From Bacteroidales bacterium (GTDB taxonomy: Bacteria > Bacteroidota > Bacteroidia > Bacteroidales > UBA932): a DNA stretch of 46,123 nt. Position numbers and translations under genes: made by a program. The DNA lies in contig JAFUZO010000027.1 in NCBI GenBank assembly GCA_017476575.1, positions 1-46,123 on the forward strand. Direction: 5' to 3'. The notes under the pieces were generated by a model. It was not told the origin of the DNA. It searched no databases and saw nothing but the letters and a program-made list of their open reading frames with translations. Below are positions 42,032-46,123 of this stretch, one piece after another; within the stretch, counting starts at the first letter, position 1, and each line of letters begins with the position of its first letter.

Positions 42032-43545
42032 TGAAGGATAGCAGAAATTTCAATGTTTTGTCCGCCCTGGTGCTCGCCGCCGTGCTGACGGCGTGCACGG
42101 GGGAGCGGACGGTGCGTTTCGAACCGGACACGCGGACGGTGTTGCGGAATCCGCTGAACGGCTGGGTGATGTACCTCCGGCGTGACTGGGACGAGACCTT
42201 CTGGGAGCGGGAGGGCTATGACCGGATGCTGACCTCCACGGGCGATACCGTGCGGGTGTCGGACTATGCCAACACGGCCTACGTCCGCACCAGTTGGCGC
42301 GCTTTCGAGCCCGAGGAAGGGAAGTATGCCTGGTCCGACCCGGACTCCCGGCTGAACCGGCTGTTCCGGTCCATCCTGGACCGGGGCATGAAACTCTCGT
42401 TCCGCATCGTCGTGGACGGACGCGACCAGGGACAGAACACCCCGGATTACGTCTTCGACGCCGGCGCTGCGTACTTCACCTCGAAGGTGGGGAACCGCGA
42501 GGTCCGGTCTCCCTATCCCGACGACCCGGTGTTCCAGGCCAAGTATGCCCGGTTCATCGAGGCCCTGGCAGCGGAGTACAACGACATCGACAAGGTGGAT
42601 TTCATCGACGCCTACGGCCTGGGCAAATGGGGCGAGGGGCACAGTCTCCGCTACCAGGACCCGTCGCAGAACGCCGCTGTGATGGAATGGATCACCAGCC
42701 TGTATGAACGGACCTTCACCGAGGTCCCCCTCGTCATCAACTACCACCGCCTTATCGGCGAGGTGACCGAGGACGGCTGGGGGCCGGTGTCCCCGCTGGC
42801 GGAACCGCTCCTGGAGCAGGCCATCGCGAACGGGTACAGCCTGCGGCACGACGCCTTCGGCATGACCGGCTACTACCAGGATTGGGAGAAGGCCTTCGCC
42901 CGGAAATGGAACTTCCGCCGTCCCATCATCTTCGAGGGCGGCTGGATTACCGGCGCACATCACCGCTACTGGACCGACCCGTGCGGACAGTACCGGGAAG
43001 GCCACGCCGAAGATGTCCGCCGGGGTGAGATGGCGGCGGCCGAAGAGGCTCATGTCAACATGATGGACCTCCGCTCGGGCGACGAAACCCGCTCTTGGTT
43101 CGAAGACTGCTTCGACCTGGTGGAGCAATTCGTCGCCGAGGGCGGCTACCGGCTGTATCCGGCTGCGGTCACGGTGCCTTCCCGGGCACAGGCCGGTGCG
43201 ACGGTCCGGGTGAAGAGCCGCTGGCAGAACCTTGGCTGGGGCTACTGTCCGGTCAATATCCCGCAATGGGACGGTCGGTACCGCATCGGTGCGGCCCTGC
43301 TGGACGGCGGACGCCCGGTCAAGGTCTGGGTGGACCGGGAGGCCGACCTGGCTTCCTGCCTGCGTGAGGTCCCGCTGGAGAGCCGCCTGTCCGTGGACCT
43401 GGACGGCATCGCCCCGGGGGAATACGAGTGGGCCGTCGCCTTGGTGGATATCCGGAAATCGGACACGCCCGGCCTGGAAGTCGCGGTCGACCCGTCCCGT
43501 CTGGACGGCGGATGGGTCCGCGTCGCCCCGGTCCGGATCCAATGA
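42031..43545 (+). CDS. DUF4832-family lipoprotein, putative glycoside hydrolase (copy 2)
   Basis: 504-residue lipoprotein (lipobox AVLTAC, Cys22), paralogue of the gene at 38780-40333. The same motifs appear in the same order: VLRNPLNGWVMYL, DGRDQGQNTP, FIDAYGLGKWGEGH, INYHR, DAFGMTGYYQ, IIFEGGWITG, and GGYRLYPAAVTVP. The two candidate catalytic glutamates are Glu202 and Glu302. The segment after VNYHR/INYHR and the N-terminal linker differ most, so substrate sites may have diverged. It overlaps the preceding stop by one base (TAATG) and ends 6 bp before the GH3 gene. Confidence 0.82.
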   Translation: MKDSRNFNVLSALVLAAVLTACTGERTVRFEPDTRTVLRNPLNGWVMYLRRDWDETFWEREGYDRMLTSTGDTVRVSDYANTAYVRTSWRAFEPEEGKYAWSDPDSRLNRLFRSILDRGMKLSFRIVVDGRDQGQNTPDYVFDAGAAYFTSKVGNREVRSPYPDDPVFQAKYARFIEALAAEYNDIDKVDFIDAYGLGKWGEGHSLRYQDPSQNAAVMEWITSLYERTFTEVPLVINYHRLIGEVTEDGWGPVSPLAEPLLEQAIANGYSLRHDAFGMTGYYQDWEKAFARKWNFRRPIIFEGGWITGAHHRYWTDPCGQYREGHAEDVRRGEMAAAEEAHVNMMDLRSGDETRSWFEDCFDLVEQFVAEGGYRLYPAAVTVPSRAQAGATVRVKSRWQNLGWGYCPVNIPQWDGRYRIGAALLDGGRPVKVWVDREADLASCLREVPLESRLSVDLDGIAPGEYEWAVALVDIRKSDTPGLEVAVDPSRLDGGWVRVAPVRIQ

Positions 43546-43551
43546 CACGAT

Positions 43552-46053
43552 ATGCGGAAGGTCCTGTCCATATTCCTTTTGCTCTGCCTGGTTTTCCACC
43601 CCGCTCCGGCGCGGGTGGAAATCCGGCCTGAACACAAGGCCCGGGCTGCGGCGCTCGTGGAGCAGATGACGCTGGAGGAGAAGTGCCGCTTCATCGCCGG
43701 CTCACGGTCGTTCTATTCCTATGCCATCCCGCGCCTGGGGATTCCCGAGGTCCGGATGGCGGACGGTCCCCAGGGCATCCGGAACAACACCGTGAGCACC
43801 CTGTATCCCTGCGGTATCCTGACGGCTTCCACCTGGAACCGCGACCTGGTCCGGCGCCTGGGGCGCTCGCTCGGGCGGGATGCCCGTTCAAGGGGTGTGG
43901 GCATCCTGCTCGGGCCGGGCGTGAACATCTACCGCGCTCCGCTCTGCGGCCGGAACTTCGAGTACTTCGGCGAGGACCCCTATCTCTCCGGCGAGACGGC
44001 CGTCCAGTACATCCTGGGCGTCCAGGAGGAGGGGGTGATGGCCACGGTCAAGCACTTCGCGGCCAACAACCAGGAACGGGCCCGCCATACGATGAGTTCC
44101 GACGTGGACGAGCGGACCCTCCAGGAAATCTATTTCCCCGCCTTCCGCAAGGCCGTCCAGGAGGCCGGCGTGGGAGCGGTGATGGATAGTTACAACCTGG
44201 TGAACAGCGTCCATTCCACCGAGAACGCCTGGATGAACATCGACGTGCTGCGCAGACAGTGGGGCTTCGACGGCATCGTGATGTCGGACTGGACCTCGGT
44301 CTACAGCACCCTCGGCGCGGCCCTCGGCGGCCTGGACCTGGAGTGCCCGAAAGGGGTCTTCTTCACTCCGGAGCGCCTCGTCCCGCTCGTGGAGAACGGC
44401 GTCCTCGATGAAGGCGTCCTCGACGGGAAGGCCCGACATATCCTCCAGACTTTCATTGCGTTCGGCTTCCTCGACACGGAGCGTCGCGACGCGGCCATCC
44501 CCGCCGACGACCCGGCCTCGCGGCAGACGGCCCTCGACGTGGCCCGGGAGGGCATCGTGCTCCTGAAGAACGAAGGCGCGCTTCCCCTTTCCCGCAAGGC
44601 CCGGACCCTGGTGCTCGGCCCCAATGCCGGGCATGTCCCTTCCGGCGGCGGCAGTGGTTCCGTGACCCCGTTCTCGACCGTGAACACCGCCGGGGGACTG
44701 GCCGCCATCCTGGGCGCCCGCCGGGTGGAGTACCTGCCCGACAGCGTCCTGTATGCCTCCATCCTGGACGAGGTCGCCTGGGAGGGACGGAAAGGGTTCC
44801 GGACCTGCTACTTCCCGGATGTCCGTCCCGAGGGGGAAGCGGTCTCCGTGGCGATGGAGGACAGTCCCAGCCACCGCTGGGGCTACGGCGCCCCCTTGCC
44901 CGGGCTCGATCCGGACCGTTTCTCCGTGCGCTGGGACGGGATCTGGCACGCCCCGCGGGATGGCCGGCTCCGCTTCGTCCTTTCGGGCGATGACGGATAC
45001 CGTCTCTTTGTCGACGGCGAGATGCTGGGCGGCGACTGGGGGCGGCACGGTCTCAGTTCCCGCACGGTGTTCCTGGACGTCGAGGCCGGACGGGACTATG
45101 CGCTCTGCTTCGAGTTCTTCGAGCAGGGCGGCGAGGCCACGGTCGGTTTCGAGGCTGGGATGCTGGACGAGGGACGGCTCTCCGCCGCCCTGGCCCGGTG
45201 TACGGATGTCATCTATTGCTGCGGGTTCGACCGCGACTGGGAAGGGGAAGGCTTCGACCGTCCCTTCTCCCTGCCCGGAGACCAGTTGGACATGCTGGAG
45301 CGGATCGGAGACCGCCGCCTCACGGTGGTCGTGAACGCCGGGGGCGGGGTGGACTTCTCCGGCTGGGGCGACCGTGCCGATGCCGTCCTGATGGCCTGGT
45401 ATCCCGGCCAGGAAGGCGGGACTGCCCTCGCGGAAATCCTGACGGGCCGGGTCTGCCCGAGCGGGAAACTCCCCATCTCCATCGAGGAGAAGTGGGAGGA
45501 CAACCCCGTGCATGACAGTTACTTCGATGATTCGGGGCGGCTCCGTACCACCTACGCGGAAGGGCTCTTCGTGGGCTACCGGGGCTATGACCGGAGCGGG
45601 GTCCGCCCACGCTATCCGTTCGGATACGGCCTTTCCTATACCCGTTTCGCCTATGGCAGCCTGCAGGTCGACGTCCGGGAGGACGGGACGGTCGAGGTAG
45701 GTTTCGATGTCACGAACACCGGTCCGGTGGACGCGATGGAGACGGCCCAGGTCTATGTCCACGCTGCCGCGTCTTCCGTCCTCCGGCCCGAGAAGGAACT
45801 CAAGGGCTTCGCGAAACACCTCGTCCCCCGGGGAAAGACGGTGCATTACACCGTCACGCTGGATGCCGACGCCTTCTCGTACTATGACACTTCTGCCGGA
45901 CGCTTCGTCGTGGAACCCGGTCTTTTCGAAATCTGCGCAGGCCCCTCTTCGGCCGACCTGCCTTTACGGCAGGACATCCTTTTCCCGGCCTGGAAATTGC
46001 AGCGGGAGTTACGTGCCGGCCGGCCTTCGCCTGTCGTAGATAGAAATGACTGA
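43552..46053 (+). CDS. GH3-family glycosidase with PA14 insert, secreted
   Basis: 833-residue periplasmic exo-glycosidase, most likely a beta-glucosidase-type enzyme. A signal peptide (about 1-21) is followed by the GH3 barrel (about 30-310) with MADGPQGIRNN, KHFAANNQE and the nucleophile Asp246 in GIVMSDWTS. The alpha/beta sandwich domain is interrupted by a PA14 carbohydrate-binding domain (about 450-545, SGDDGYRLFVDGEML). It resumes with the acid/base region WEGEGFDRPFSLPG (Glu566). A fibronectin-III-like domain closes the protein (from about 715). Length fits PA14-containing GH3 enzymes. It probably finishes breakdown of oligosaccharides imported by PUL2. Confidence 0.95.
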   Translation: MRKVLSIFLLLCLVFHPAPARVEIRPEHKARAAALVEQMTLEEKCRFIAGSRSFYSYAIPRLGIPEVRMADGPQGIRNNTVSTLYPCGILTASTWNRDLVRRLGRSLGRDARSRGVGILLGPGVNIYRAPLCGRNFEYFGEDPYLSGETAVQYILGVQEEGVMATVKHFAANNQERARHTMSSDVDERTLQEIYFPAFRKAVQEAGVGAVMDSYNLVNSVHSTENAWMNIDVLRRQWGFDGIVMSDWTSVYSTLGAALGGLDLECPKGVFFTPERLVPLVENGVLDEGVLDGKARHILQTFIAFGFLDTERRDAAIPADDPASRQTALDVAREGIVLLKNEGALPLSRKARTLVLGPNAGHVPSGGGSGSVTPFSTVNTAGGLAAILGARRVEYLPDSVLYASILDEVAWEGRKGFRTCYFPDVRPEGEAVSVAMEDSPSHRWGYGAPLPGLDPDRFSVRWDGIWHAPRDGRLRFVLSGDDGYRLFVDGEMLGGDWGRHGLSSRTVFLDVEAGRDYALCFEFFEQGGEATVGFEAGMLDEGRLSAALARCTDVIYCCGFDRDWEGEGFDRPFSLPGDQLDMLERIGDRRLTVVVNAGGGVDFSGWGDRADAVLMAWYPGQEGGTALAEILTGRVCPSGKLPISIEEKWEDNPVHDSYFDDSGRLRTTYAEGLFVGYRGYDRSGVRPRYPFGYGLSYTRFAYGSLQVDVREDGTVEVGFDVTNTGPVDAMETAQVYVHAAASSVLRPEKELKGFAKHLVPRGKTVHYTVTLDADAFSYYDTSAGRFVVEPGLFEICAGPSSADLPLRQDILFPAWKLQRELRAGRPSPVVDRND

Positions 46054-46056
46054 ACC

Positions 46057-46123
46057 ATGAAAAGAACCGTACTTCTCCTTGCGTGCCTCGTGGCCGCGCT
46101 TCCTTCCCTCTCCGCCGCCGGCC
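46057..46123 (+). CDS. Start of an exported protein (truncated by window end)
   Basis: Only 22 codons are visible, beginning MKRTVLLLACLVAALPSL and continuing SAAG, a clear signal peptide. It starts 3 bp after the GH3 stop on the same strand, so it is another PUL2 gene, probably a secreted enzyme or binding protein. Nothing more can be said. Confidence 0.6.
   Translation, partial: MKRTVLLLACLVAALPSLSAAG

Noticed and set aside
1..46123. CRISPR arrays, insertion sequences or phage genes
   Set aside because: No regularly spaced direct repeats, transposase motifs or phage structural genes were recognised on either strand.

Overview
The window is a GC-rich stretch of chromosome from a bacterium of the phylum Bacteroidota, most likely a gut or rumen Bacteroidales. 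The evidence is two SusC/SusD pairs, a hybrid two-component system (HTCS), many signal-peptidase-II lipoproteins with acidic residues after the cysteine, fimbrillin-like domains, and promoters of the Bacteroidota type (TAnnTTTG, in the best cases with TTTG or TTG exactly 20 nt upstream). The high GC content would fit a Rikenellaceae- or Cryptobacteroides-like lineage, but that is a guess. No phage, insertion sequence, integrase or CRISPR array was seen.

Layout. (1) 2-1686, plus strand: the 3' part of clpP and all of clpX. (2) 1705-18423, minus strand: a polysaccharide utilisation locus (PUL1), probably transcribed from 18452-18459. Its order is a DUF6259-type TIM-barrel protein, a 50-residue orphan protein, a fimbrillin-like/beta-helix lipoprotein, an EEP-family phosphodiesterase, a calcineurin-like phosphoesterase, SusC, SusD, a BACON/Big2/beta-helix lipoprotein, and a GH2 beta-galactosidase. 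(3) 18595-20136, minus: a membrane-spanning DUF6377-type regulator with its own promoter and terminator, probably the PUL1 sensor. (4) 20252-21161, plus: tRNA-Val(GAC) and an M48 metalloprotease lipoprotein. (5) 21146-28687, minus: a histidine-utilisation operon ftcD-hutU-hutH-hutI, followed by a BadF/NagK-like kinase homologue with an altered phosphate loop. (6) 28830-46123, plus: a second PUL (PUL2) headed by an HTCS. It continues with SusC, SusD, a SusE-like lipoprotein, a DUF4832 protein, a 49-residue orphan protein, a fimbrillin/SusE chimera, a second DUF4832 protein, a GH3 glycosidase and the start of another exported protein that runs off the window.

How the genes work together. In each PUL, the SusC/D pair would import oligosaccharides captured by surface lipoproteins. 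PUL1 combines a beta-galactosidase with two phosphoesterases, so a phosphate-bearing glycan is a reasonable guess. PUL2 combines a GH3 enzyme with two putative DUF4832 glycosidases. The hut genes take histidine through urocanate, imidazolone propionate and formiminoglutamate to glutamate, with the one-carbon unit passed to tetrahydrofolate.

Most notable observation. Each PUL carries a tiny uncharacterised gene (16159-16311 and 40335-40484) directly upstream of a fimbrillin-like lipoprotein gene. The two predicted proteins share the pattern YxxP-x9-ENNFLxS with identical spacing and otherwise diverge. In addition, PUL2 contains a duplicated and shuffled cassette of SusE-type C-terminal modules and DUF4832 genes.
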